60,826 bases of DNA from a virus, in the IMG/VR virus record IMGVR_UViG_3300043331_000818, positions 1 through 60,826 of that record. One strand, 5' to 3'. Under the pieces are notes generated by a model. The model made no database searches. It worked only from the letters and a program-made list of their open reading frames with translations, and had not been told where the DNA came from. Both the position numbers and the translations under genes were made by a program. Below are positions 34,245 to 41,080 of the stretch, in pieces. Within the stretch, counting starts at the first letter, position 1. The number at the start of each line of letters is the position of its first letter.

Positions 34245-34466
34245 ATGGCCACCTTCACAGGATCCCCACGCTGCATCGGGTGCTTCCGGCACCCGGCGCA
34301 GATCCCCGAGTACGTCGATGCCGCCGGAGACATCGGCATCAGCCCGGATCAATACGTCCGGGAAGAGGAAGGCACCTTCAACCAGACCAACGGCCACTTC
34401 ACCTGCACCTCCTGCTACATCGCGATGGGGGAACCCTCAACGCCGTACGGGTGGGTGGCGCCATGA
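34245..34466 (+). CDS. Zinc-binding miniprotein
   Basis: A 73-residue protein (MATFTGSPRCIGCFRHPAQI) with CIGCFRH and TCTSCYIAMG, two CxxC knuckles about 45 residues apart, suggesting a split zinc ribbon. GGAAAGGAAC upstream. It ends as ATGA into the next gene. Function unknown. Confidence 0.6.
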   Translation: MATFTGSPRCIGCFRHPAQIPEYVDAAGDIGISPDQYVREEEGTFNQTNGHFTCTSCYIAMGEPSTPYGWVAP

Positions 34467-34822
34467 GTGAGGAGACCGAGACCCTACAAGAACTACTCCG
34501 CGAAGCGCACGAGGTCCTGAAAGATCTGCGCGCCGCCAACAAGGAAGCCCGACGCCTGGTGGACGCGATGCCGTCACTGGTGAAGGAGGCTGTGGGTGCG
34601 CTGATCCTGGAAGCCGCGAACAGTGAACTCGTGGCCTACCACGAGGCGATGGGGAGAGCGATCGACACAGCCACCACCAGGGTGTACGACCGGTTCGACC
34701 AACTCGGGAAGATGCTGCTCGGCGAGACCGCGAAAGCGAACGCGATCCTCGAAGAGACCTCCATGGAGAACCACATCCGGGCGGTTCGGAAGGTGATCGA
34801 GGATCGAGGGATCGGCTCATGA
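34463..34822 (+). CDS. Coiled-coil protein
   Basis: A 119-residue, almost fully helical protein: MSEETETLQELLREAHEVLK, then amphipathic heptads (DLRAANKEARRLVDAMPSLVK, RFDQLGKMLLGETAKANAIL). A dimeric or trimeric coiled coil is likely. It overlaps both neighbours by four bases. Function unknown. Confidence 0.55.
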   Translation: MSEETETLQELLREAHEVLKDLRAANKEARRLVDAMPSLVKEAVGALILEAANSELVAYHEAMGRAIDTATTRVYDRFDQLGKMLLGETAKANAILEETSMENHIRAVRKVIEDRGIGS

Positions 34823-35130
34823 TCCCGGTGCTGCTGGTGCCCGCATCCGGGCTACTGCAGGTGACCTACCACGACCTGCCGTTCGACCTGCCCGACATTC
34901 TGGCGGGCGAGAACCTGGTCGGGCAGGTGGTGGCGCTGGCCACCAAGTTGGACGACCGAGAGTTCCGGGTGGTCTGGTACGCCAACACCGGCCCCCCCAA
35001 CGAGAGAGCCAGGGCGGTGTTCGCGTTCCTCACCGGAGCACATCTGCTCTTCACCGGCCCGGTGGGATTCGTCGACCTTCCCCCCGAAACTGTGACCGGA
35101 ATCGTGGCCGACCTATCAAGGGAGCAGTAA
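34819..35130 (+). CDS. Hypothetical 103-residue protein
   Basis: MIPVLLVPASGLLQVTYHDL. The start and a later WYANTGPPNERA resemble the DUF3846-like folds that many actinophages encode (a hydrophobic first strand, then a domain rich in short strands), but the match is weak. No cysteine. Overlaps neighbours. Confidence 0.5.
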   Translation: MIPVLLVPASGLLQVTYHDLPFDLPDILAGENLVGQVVALATKLDDREFRVVWYANTGPPNERARAVFAFLTGAHLLFTGPVGFVDLPPETVTGIVADLSREQ

Positions 35131-35360
35131 TGGAGTGGATATGGGGCACAGCGGTGGTGCTGTGGATGATCGTGGCGTTTGTAGTGGGCGTGATCGTCGG
35201 CCGGGTCGGGCAGTGGGCTCGACTCCATCAAGTCGAAGCGAAGATCCGACAGTTGGCGAACGAGGTCCACACCAACGCCCTCTACGAGACCGACGGACGG
35301 CTCCCCGCAGAGTGGATGGTCGACCGGTTGGACTGGATCAGCGGACAGGACTTCCGGTGA
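35130..35360 (+). CDS. Single-span membrane protein
   Basis: A 76-residue protein. WGTAVVLWMIVAFVVGVIVGR (residues 5-25) is one membrane helix, followed by a helical cytoplasmic tail (HQVEAKIRQLANEVHTNALY) and an acidic/aromatic end. N-out, C-in by charge. Function unknown. Confidence 0.6.
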   Translation: MEWIWGTAVVLWMIVAFVVGVIVGRVGQWARLHQVEAKIRQLANEVHTNALYETDGRLPAEWMVDRLDWISGQDFR

Positions 35361-35361
35361 C

Positions 35362-35556
35362 ATGGGCAGCAAGCGACCCACCGAATGGGAGCAGAAACAA
35401 CTGGTGTTCCACTGCCACTACTGCGGCAAGGACCCCGGCGAATGGTGTGTCACCAAGACCGGGAACCCGGTGCAGTGGCTGCACGGGGACCGGCACTACC
35501 AAGCCAGAGACCACTTCGTCCAATTCCCCACCCTAGGAGAGAAGGAGACACATTGA
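35362..35556 (+). CDS. Zinc-finger miniprotein, CxxC...C...H family
   Basis: A 64-residue protein with FHCHYCGKDPGEWCVTKTGN then WLHGDRHYQARDHFVQ. The CxxCxxxPGxxC...H pattern repeats that of the proteins at 10841-11038 and 58257-58472. It probably binds one zinc. It overlaps the next TTG start as TTGA. Confidence 0.6.
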   Translation: MGSKRPTEWEQKQLVFHCHYCGKDPGEWCVTKTGNPVQWLHGDRHYQARDHFVQFPTLGEKETH

Positions 35557-35678
35557 GGTGCCGACTGTGCAGCGGTCTAGGGCTCGTCCTGGTAGCCGAC
35601 CGAGGCGGCTACCACGTCTACCGAGGCTGCCCAGCCTGCCGTGGAAGCGGGGTGATACCTCCCCGAGAAAGTAACTAG
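35553..35678 (+). CDS. Zinc-ribbon miniprotein, DnaJ-like
   Basis: A 41-residue protein from a TTG (AGGAGAGAAGGAG upstream, TTGA overlap): MRCRLCSGLGLVLVADRGGY, then CPACRGSGV. Two CxxCxGxG knuckles give one DnaJ-type zinc site. It ends ESN-stop in the degenerate dyad at 35667. Confidence 0.55.
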   Translation: MRCRLCSGLGLVLVADRGGYHVYRGCPACRGSGVIPPRESN

Positions 35679-35679
35679 A
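35667..35679. repeat. Degenerate 13-bp dyad (right half only)
   Basis: GAAAGTAACTAGA: ten of 13 positions match, the left arm is lost, and the TAG is still the stop codon of the gene above. Confidence 0.6.
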
Positions 35680-35814
35680 CACACCCCCTCGTTGCTCCGT
35701 CGCTGTCGGACCAGGCGGCAACATGAGGCCAAGGACCTCCGGGTCAGTGGCCCCGAGAGTCGGTGGCCCGGGGAGGGGGGGTCGGGTTCAGGCCATGAGG
35801 CCCGGCCCCCCCGG
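35679..35814. other. Short non-coding stretch
   Basis: No gene is supported here. The sequence is G-rich, contains GGCCCGGCCCCCCC just before the next dyad, and shows no clear promoter. Confidence 0.4.
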
Positions 35815-35827
35815 TCTAGTAACTAGA
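35815..35827. repeat. 13-bp dyad, A form
   Basis: Perfect copy ten bases before the ATG at 35837, with GAGGGAG between. It is the last copy in the rightward arm. Confidence 0.95.
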
Positions 35828-35836
35828 GAGGGAGCC

Positions 35837-36028
35837 ATGCGACACCGCGAACTCACCTTGGAGGAACTGCGCGACTGGTACGACGAATGCGCTCAGAACT
35901 ACATCTACACCCGAAAGGAACGAGACCTGTGGAAACGGCTGGCGGACGAACTGCGACAACGGGTCGGACCGGCACCCGACCCAACGCGGTCGTCCGAACC
36001 CGACGAGAGCCAGACCCCGCTGTGGTGA
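35837..36028 (+). CDS. Hypothetical 63-residue helical protein
   Basis: MRHRELTLEELRDWYDECAQ then YIYTRKERDLWKRLADELRQRVG, a charged helical protein with a Pro-rich tail. GAGAGGGAG is the ribosome site. It overlaps the next GTG as GTGA. No family recognised. Confidence 0.55.
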   Translation: MRHRELTLEELRDWYDECAQNYIYTRKERDLWKRLADELRQRVGPAPDPTRSSEPDESQTPLW

Positions 36029-36429
36029 GGGTCCTGGTCACCGGCTCCCGCACCTGGACCGACTCGATGAGCGTGTTCACCGCCCTCAACAGCGTCCTCG
36101 CCAGCCTGCCACCCGACCGGACCATGGTGGTCGTCCACGGCGCCTGCCCCCAAGGCGCAGACTGGATCGCCCACCGCTGGGTCCTCGATCACCCCCAGGT
36201 CGTCGAGGACCCGTTCCCCGCCAAGTGGTCCGCCGTCGGCCGCAGGGCCGGAATCCTCCGAAACCGCGAAATGGTCGAGGCCGGAGCCGACCTGTGCTTC
36301 GCGTTCGGGATGCGCTGCACTCGCTGCGATCCCAACGACCCCCACCACGTCACCCACGGCACCGCCCACTGCGCACGGATCGCCTGGGAGGCGGGCATCC
36401 ACACCCGCCACTTCGGGACCGCCTGGTAA
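36025..36429 (+). CDS. SLOG-type (DUF2493-like) nucleotide-binding protein
   Basis: A 134-residue Rossmann-like protein: VRVLVTGSRTWTDSMSVFTAL at the start, TMVVVHGACPQGADWIAHRW, HPVVED-like spacing, then GRRAGILRNREMVEAGADLCFAF. These GSRxW, HGxxxGAD and RNxxM blocks are those of the DUF2493/SLOG family, related to DprA and LOG proteins, which may sense nucleotides. CTRCDPNDPHHVTHG adds possible metal ligands. Its stop abuts the stop of the convergent fibre gene with no bases between. Confidence 0.75.
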   Translation: MRVLVTGSRTWTDSMSVFTALNSVLASLPPDRTMVVVHGACPQGADWIAHRWVLDHPQVVEDPFPAKWSAVGRRAGILRNREMVEAGADLCFAFGMRCTRCDPNDPHHVTHGTAHCARIAWEAGIHTRHFGTAW

Positions 36430-37371
36430 TCAGTACAGCAAGGCGATCACCGTGCAGGTGATCGACGACAACGCCATAGGCTCCCCGTCGTCCAGCCGGT
36501 ACGCCGTCCCCATCAGAGCACTCCCCTCCGGGGCCAGAATCACCGCAAACGGCACCGGGTTGGTGCCCGGTCCACCCGGCGCGGTGGGCTGGGCGATCGC
36601 GGTGATCACCCCCGCCCGACCCGCCAGATCGGCCGCCGAGATCGCCTCGAACACCCCCACCGAGTCGGTGATCTGGTCGACGTTCCGGACCATGAACGTG
36701 ACCCGTTGGTTGCCGGTGTACGGACCCGACAACTCGAACATTTCCTGCCCGGTCATCGCGAACAGGAACAGCCCCGCCGGGCTCCATGCGGACCCCGTCC
36801 AGTAGTCGATCTGACCCGGGTTCGAGCCCAGGATGGTCAGCGCGTTCTGCACCGGCGCCGGGGTGGCGGCGGTCCGCGCCGTGGCATCCGCGAACCGCCG
36901 CACGACCGAGTTCATTCCATCATCCGACAGACCCAACCCCGAGGCCCCGGTCGCCAACAGGCGGCCGGGGTCTTCGCGTACCTGCAGCGGTGCCCCACCG
37001 GACCCGTCCCCCGTCAACGACGTATCCGTGGTGACCGACCCGGCTGACGCCGTCGTCGGGGCACGGGGGGTCCACTGACTGGTCGCCGAATCCCAACCCA
37101 ACACCTGAGCGTTCGTGGGAGCGGGCGCGTTCACGTCCGGCAGGTCGTTCAACGTCGCGGTAGCCGCGTAGGTCACTTCCAACGTGAAGGGGGACGCCGT
37201 GGTCCCGGCCCCGGTCAACGTCAGATCGAACGTGTCATTGTCGTCGACCGCCAACTCGAAGTCCCCGGCGATCACGAACGGGTCGGCAGACGATCCGGTG
37301 CCCAGCACCTCGATATGAGGCCCGCCCTCGATCACGCACGAGCAGGTCGCCCCTCCACAGCACCTAGGCAT
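36430..37371 (-). CDS. Tail fibre or minor tail protein
   Basis: A 313-residue protein (MPRCCGGATCSCVIEGGPHI). The Cys-rich start followed by GTGSSADPFVI resembles the N-termini of the next two proteins (RRCGCASDSCxC, then a GTGTxxDPYV strand), so the three share an attachment module. VLGWDSATSQWTPRAPT is a fibre-shaft type repeat. The C-terminus (DYWTGSAWSPAGLFLFAMTG onwards) is beta-rich and could be the tip. Last gene of the leftward operon. Confidence 0.65.
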   Translation of the reverse strand: MPRCCGGATCSCVIEGGPHIEVLGTGSSADPFVIAGDFELAVDDNDTFDLTLTGAGTTASPFTLEVTYAATATLNDLPDVNAPAPTNAQVLGWDSATSQWTPRAPTTASAGSVTTDTSLTGDGSGGAPLQVREDPGRLLATGASGLGLSDDGMNSVVRRFADATARTAATPAPVQNALTILGSNPGQIDYWTGSAWSPAGLFLFAMTGQEMFELSGPYTGNQRVTFMVRNVDQITDSVGVFEAISAADLAGRAGVITAIAQPTAPGGPGTNPVPFAVILAPEGSALMGTAYRLDDGEPMALSSITCTVIALLY

Positions 37372-37380
37372 AGCAGCCTC

Positions 37381-38115
37381 CTATATCGCCCGGATGATGA
37401 ACCACAGCGCGATCCACGGCGGCAGTCCTTCGGATGCGTTCTCGGTGTTCCCGGTCACTGCGGTCGCGAACGTCTGAGTCCCGGTGGTTCCCGTCGCGCC
37501 AGCCGGGTTCCAGGCCATGTTCGTGGTGTAGGACGCCCCCGAGAATCGCCGGGAGGCGATCACGCCGCCCGCGTACTGAGCAATCAGCGCCCGAGCATTG
37601 GCCTCGTCGAGCGGGTGAGTGTGGGTGTCCGCGCCCCCGGTGGAACCGGCGGCCTTGGTGCCCGAGCAGATCGGGAACCTGTCGGTGAAGTTCGGCAACG
37701 TGGTGCCGCCCAGGTGCACCGCCAGATCCGGGTACAGCCCACCGTCGAACGTGGAACCGTCCAGCGGCAGCCACCCGTACGGAATGTCGATCTTCGCCCC
37801 GAACCACATGATCACTTCACCGATCACATGGGTGTCGCCGCCACCACCGCCACCCGATGACTCCGGCACGGTGACCGTCACTTCACCGGTGTCGCCGGGG
37901 GTCGCGGTCACCCCGCCGCCGACGAAGTTGATCGTCACCACGCCAGAGCGGACCGTGACACCTTCGTCCTCAACCGCCAGGTTCACCCCGGTGGGGACCA
38001 TGTCCACCACATACGGATCGGTGGCGGTACCGGTCCCCGAGACGACAACCCCATCCCCGCCAGCGACCACACATGCACACGAGTCAGAGGCGCAACCACA
38101 ACGTCTACTCGGCAT
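37381..38115 (-). CDS. Tail fibre with collar-type domain
   Basis: A 244-residue protein (MPSRRCGCASDSCACVVAGG). A Cys-rich N-terminal module, beta-rich spacer, then DTHVIGEVIMWFGAKIDIPYGWLPLDGSTF and LYPDLAVHLGGTTLPNFTDRFPICSGT with ADTHTHPLDEA. This is the phage tail-collar fold (gWlpCDG, lpdlrdRFp, HxH metal motif). It likely forms the tip that touches the host. GGGAGG precedes the ATG in a 27-bp repeat. Confidence 0.75.
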   Translation of the reverse strand: MPSRRCGCASDSCACVVAGGDGVVVSGTGTATDPYVVDMVPTGVNLAVEDEGVTVRSGVVTINFVGGGVTATPGDTGEVTVTVPESSGGGGGGDTHVIGEVIMWFGAKIDIPYGWLPLDGSTFDGGLYPDLAVHLGGTTLPNFTDRFPICSGTKAAGSTGGADTHTHPLDEANARALIAQYAGGVIASRRFSGASYTTNMAWNPAGATGTTGTQTFATAVTGNTENASEGLPPWIALWFIIRAI

Positions 38116-38119
38116 CACG

Positions 38120-38146
38120 CCTCCCGGGTTCACACCGTCCTGGCTC
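38120..38146 (-). repeat. 27-bp repeated leader, copy 1
   Basis: CCTCCCGGGTTCACACCGTC and the following CTGGCTC recur exactly at 39053-39079. On the minus strand each copy carries the GGGAGG ribosome site just before a fibre start, so the gene and its leader were probably duplicated together. Confidence 0.85.
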
Positions 38147-38153
38147 GCGATCT

Positions 38154-38172
38154 GAGTCAGGGGCCCTGACTC
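38154..38172 (-). terminator. Palindrome between fibre genes
   Basis: GAGTCAGGGGCCCTGACTC has 9-bp arms and a one-base centre, 36 bases downstream (leftward) of the fibre stop at 38208. As an RNA stem it would need a larger loop, so it may instead be a protein site. Confidence 0.4.
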
Positions 38173-38207
38173 GACCGGCCGTTCCGCAGGGTTAGCGTCT
38201 CACACTT

Positions 38208-39047
38208 CTACAGCACAGCCCGGATGATGAACCCGATTGCCACCCACGGCGGCATGATGCTGATGGGGTTGCCGGTGGCATTGATCGTGGTCCCGGTGTT
38301 CCCGACGAAGGCCGGGACGTTCACCGAGTGAACATGCGCCCCGGCGTTCGCGACCGGTCCCGCACCCCAGGTGGCACCCCCGGCACCCCGCCGCACGTTC
38401 GAGGCGGACCCGTCGTTGTCGGCCAGCGACAACTCGTGATCGTGGGCTCCGGCCGAGGAACTGTTCACCGCCGGGTGGTCGTGGTTCATCGTGTGCGTGT
38501 GTGGCGGCAGGTTCGTCACCTGGATCTGCTGGGTTTCCGTACCACCCGGGTCACCATTGATCGGCCGGGTCGCCGACGCACCGATCGGGAACCGGTCCAT
38601 CAGGTCGGGTAGCGCGAAGTTGGTGATCCCGTCGCCACCGAAGTTGGTGCCGATCACGGCGTACAGGTCCGAATAGTCCGCGATCAACAGCACCTGCCCG
38701 TCGCACAGCAGCCACCCGGCGGGAGGGGTGGCGGATCCGTACATCCAGATTGTGCCGGGCGGCACCGGCACCTCGGCAGGACCACCGGTCGCCCCAGGGA
38801 TGGTGACTACCGCCTCGTCGGTACCGGGAGTGACGGTGACCCCGGCGCCTCGGAAGTCCAGGCCATGTACCTGAGTGACCACGTTCGCGTTGTTCACCTG
38901 CACGTCGATGCCGGTCTCGATATCGACGAGGGTGTTGGTGATCACATAGGGGTTCCGGTCCGACCCGGACCCGTTGACGCTGATCCCGTCGCCCGCCACC
39001 ACAGTGCAGGAACACGAGTCCGACGCACATCCACACCGACGAGCCAT
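38208..39047 (-). CDS. Tail fibre with collar-type domain
   Basis: A 279-residue protein (MARRCGCASDSCSCTVVAGD). The same Cys-rich N-terminus as the neighbour, then GTIWMYGSATPPAGWLLCDGQVLLIADYSDLYAVIG, NFALPDLMDRFPIGAS and LPPHTHTMNHDH, all hallmarks of the phage tail-collar domain. The His repeats may bind iron or zinc along the shaft. Receptor binding is the expected role. Confidence 0.8.
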   Translation of the reverse strand: MARRCGCASDSCSCTVVAGDGISVNGSGSDRNPYVITNTLVDIETGIDVQVNNANVVTQVHGLDFRGAGVTVTPGTDEAVVTIPGATGGPAEVPVPPGTIWMYGSATPPAGWLLCDGQVLLIADYSDLYAVIGTNFGGDGITNFALPDLMDRFPIGASATRPINGDPGGTETQQIQVTNLPPHTHTMNHDHPAVNSSSAGAHDHELSLADNDGSASNVRRGAGGATWGAGPVANAGAHVHSVNVPAFVGNTGTTINATGNPISIMPPWVAIGFIIRAVL

Positions 39048-39052
39048 TCCAA

Positions 39053-39079
39053 CCTCCCGGGTTCACACCGTCCTGGCTC
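39053..39079 (-). repeat. 27-bp repeated leader, copy 2
   Basis: Exact repeat of 38120-38146, placed just upstream of the next fibre start on the minus strand. Confidence 0.85.
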
Positions 39080-39137
39080 CACCCTCGACTGGCTGTCGGA
39101 GCGGCCGTCATCCGTGCTCAGCGTCCCATGGCCAGGG

Positions 39138-39150
39138 TCTAGTTACTAGA
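39138..39150. repeat. 13-bp dyad, T form
   Basis: Perfect copy just after the stop of the long fibre gene and 90 bases before the 279-residue fibre start (leftward). Confidence 0.95.
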
Positions 39151-39153
39151 GAA

Positions 39154-41076
39154 TCAGTCCTTGATGATCCAGTTCAGCGCCATGAACGAGGACCCTCCAC
39201 TGCCCGAGGTGCTGCCGCCCGACGAGGTGATACCGCCGGTGATGGTGTGCCCGTGTTGACCGTCGGCGGAACCGACCAGTCGCCCAGCCGACCCGGTAAC
39301 GGTGGTGGTGTTGACCCGGTTCAGGTCGGTCTGGCTGGTCCCGTAGTTGTCGGTGTGGGTGTGCGCCGGGGTGGTGTGGGTGTGGGCGCGGCTGCGGACG
39401 TTCTCTGCCTGCCCGTCGTTGGACAGGAGCGCGTGCAGGGTGCTTGCCCCTACCAGGACCCGGCCTCGTAGGTCGGGGACACCGAACGTCGTGGTGCCGT
39501 CACCGCCGAAGGTGGTACCCAGCAGCGCACCGAGGATGGGGTGATCGGCGATGTTGAGGACCGCACCGTCGCACAACAGGTAGCCGGAAGGAGCCGAGGC
39601 GAGCGGCCACGCCTTGATCTCTCCGGTGACCGTGGAGGACCCGGACGCAGGCACGGTCAGAGTGGAGGCAGAGTTGTCGAGGTACAGCGACCCGGCGGAA
39701 GCGGTGTCGAAGTGAATCGTGAATCGCCCGAACAGGTGTCCGGTCGGGATCAGGAAACTGCCTCGGCATCGCTGGTAGGCGCCGCCGCCGGGCAGCGAGT
39801 AGGTGCGGGACTGGACCGTAGAGGTACCGGAGAAGAACTCGCACCCCGCCGAGGTGGGGGCGGTGATGAGGCCGATGTAGGCGTTGGTGGTGACACTGGC
39901 CTTCATGTCCATCTCGAAGGTCACCACGTTGCCGGGTTGGCAGTCCCACACCGTGGTGGAGTGCAGTCGAGCGATCCAGGCGCCTGCGGCCTTGGTCAAC
40001 TTCATCGCATACAGACCCTCGGTCTTCTGAGAGGTCTCCTGAGCGCCGGTGGTGGAGTCGTCGTTCCAGAAGAGGGTCCAGCCGGGCGGGCACGGACCGA
40101 TGAGCACCGGGGTGCCGTTGTTTGAGTTGGCCCAGGTGCCTTCCAGTCCGGGGTTCTGGTGGATCGCCGCGATCGGTGGGATGAGAAGGCGCTCGACACC
40201 GTCGTCCCCCATCACGTAGGGCAGACCGTCCTTGAAGTAGTAGACACCGGTCCCGGACGCCGGAGTGGTCGGGCTGACCGCCTGCTCGGTCATCGCCAGC
40301 GGATCGCTGAGGGTGGCGAGTTTCGCGGAGGTCACCACGTCGTCGGCCAGGTCGACGGTGGCGATGGCGCCGTTGGCGATCTTGGCCGAGGTGACCGCAC
40401 TGTCGACCAGTTCGGCGGTGTTGATCGCGTTGTCCGCCACCTTCGCGTTGGTGATCGCGTTGTCGGCGATCGTCGGGTTCGGGTAGGTGCCGGTGAGGTC
40501 ACCGCCAGCGGGACCGGAGGGGGCTCCGCCGGTACCAGTGATGTCAACTTCGACGCCGTCCGCGACACCGGTGACCGTCACCGAACCGGTGAAGTCCAGG
40601 GATTCGGCGTCCGCGAGGACCAGGACACCTTCGTTGTACACATCCACCCCGCCACCCCCGCCGCCACCGGTGGCCTGAGTCCAAGCGAGGTACTCGCGGC
40701 TGCCGTCTTCGTGGGTGTGGAACGCCCGGGTGTAGAACGCCGGGTCCGGAGACGGCTCTTCGGTGGTGGTGACGTACTCCCAGACCCGCTGCAACCCCTC
40801 ACCGAACGGGGTCGACTGGACAATGCCCATCCAGTTCTTGGTGTCGTCGGGGGAGTTGATCACCTGGTTGGCGATCGAGTAGAAGTGTCCGCCAACGATC
40901 GGCCCGTCGGCGTTCCAGTCGGCGACCTCGGTGGCGTACGCCCGGAACCCCGGCCCCACCACATCCTCGGCAGGTCGCGGGGTGGCGCGGCGTTCCTCAT
41001 GCATCAGCCGCTTCTCAATGTCCCGCATCCAGTCGCTCATGCTGATCGTCGGACGCCAAGAGTTACTCACCGCCAT
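39154..41076 (-). CDS. Long tail fibre or baseplate protein with collar domain
   Basis: A 640-residue protein. Residues 1-170 are a globular attachment part ending in a Gly run. The region GDLTGTYPNPTIADNAITNAKVADNAINTAELVDSAVTSAKIANGAI is a shaft of short repeats typical of fibres. A carbohydrate-binding-like beta sandwich follows (NPGLEGTWANSNNGTPVLIG through SLYLDNSAS). The end has WPLASAPSGYLLCDGAVLN, FGVPDLRGRVLVGAS and HTHTTPAHTHTDN, a collar domain with HxH motifs. It likely binds the host surface. Confidence 0.8.
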   Translation of the reverse strand: MAVSNSWRPTISMSDWMRDIEKRLMHEERRATPRPAEDVVGPGFRAYATEVADWNADGPIVGGHFYSIANQVINSPDDTKNWMGIVQSTPFGEGLQRVWEYVTTTEEPSPDPAFYTRAFHTHEDGSREYLAWTQATGGGGGGGVDVYNEGVLVLADAESLDFTGSVTVTGVADGVEVDITGTGGAPSGPAGGDLTGTYPNPTIADNAITNAKVADNAINTAELVDSAVTSAKIANGAIATVDLADDVVTSAKLATLSDPLAMTEQAVSPTTPASGTGVYYFKDGLPYVMGDDGVERLLIPPIAAIHQNPGLEGTWANSNNGTPVLIGPCPPGWTLFWNDDSTTGAQETSQKTEGLYAMKLTKAAGAWIARLHSTTVWDCQPGNVVTFEMDMKASVTTNAYIGLITAPTSAGCEFFSGTSTVQSRTYSLPGGGAYQRCRGSFLIPTGHLFGRFTIHFDTASAGSLYLDNSASTLTVPASGSSTVTGEIKAWPLASAPSGYLLCDGAVLNIADHPILGALLGTTFGGDGTTTFGVPDLRGRVLVGASTLHALLSNDGQAENVRSRAHTHTTPAHTHTDNYGTSQTDLNRVNTTTVTGSAGRLVGSADGQHGHTITGGITSSGGSTSGSGGSSFMALNWIIKD

Positions 41077-41080
41077 GGCG

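Noticed and set aside
35723-36028. Longer form of the 63-residue protein beginning upstream at 35723.
   Set aside because: It would read through the dyad as LVTR and lacks a ribosome site. The ATG at 35837 has GGGAG at the right place.
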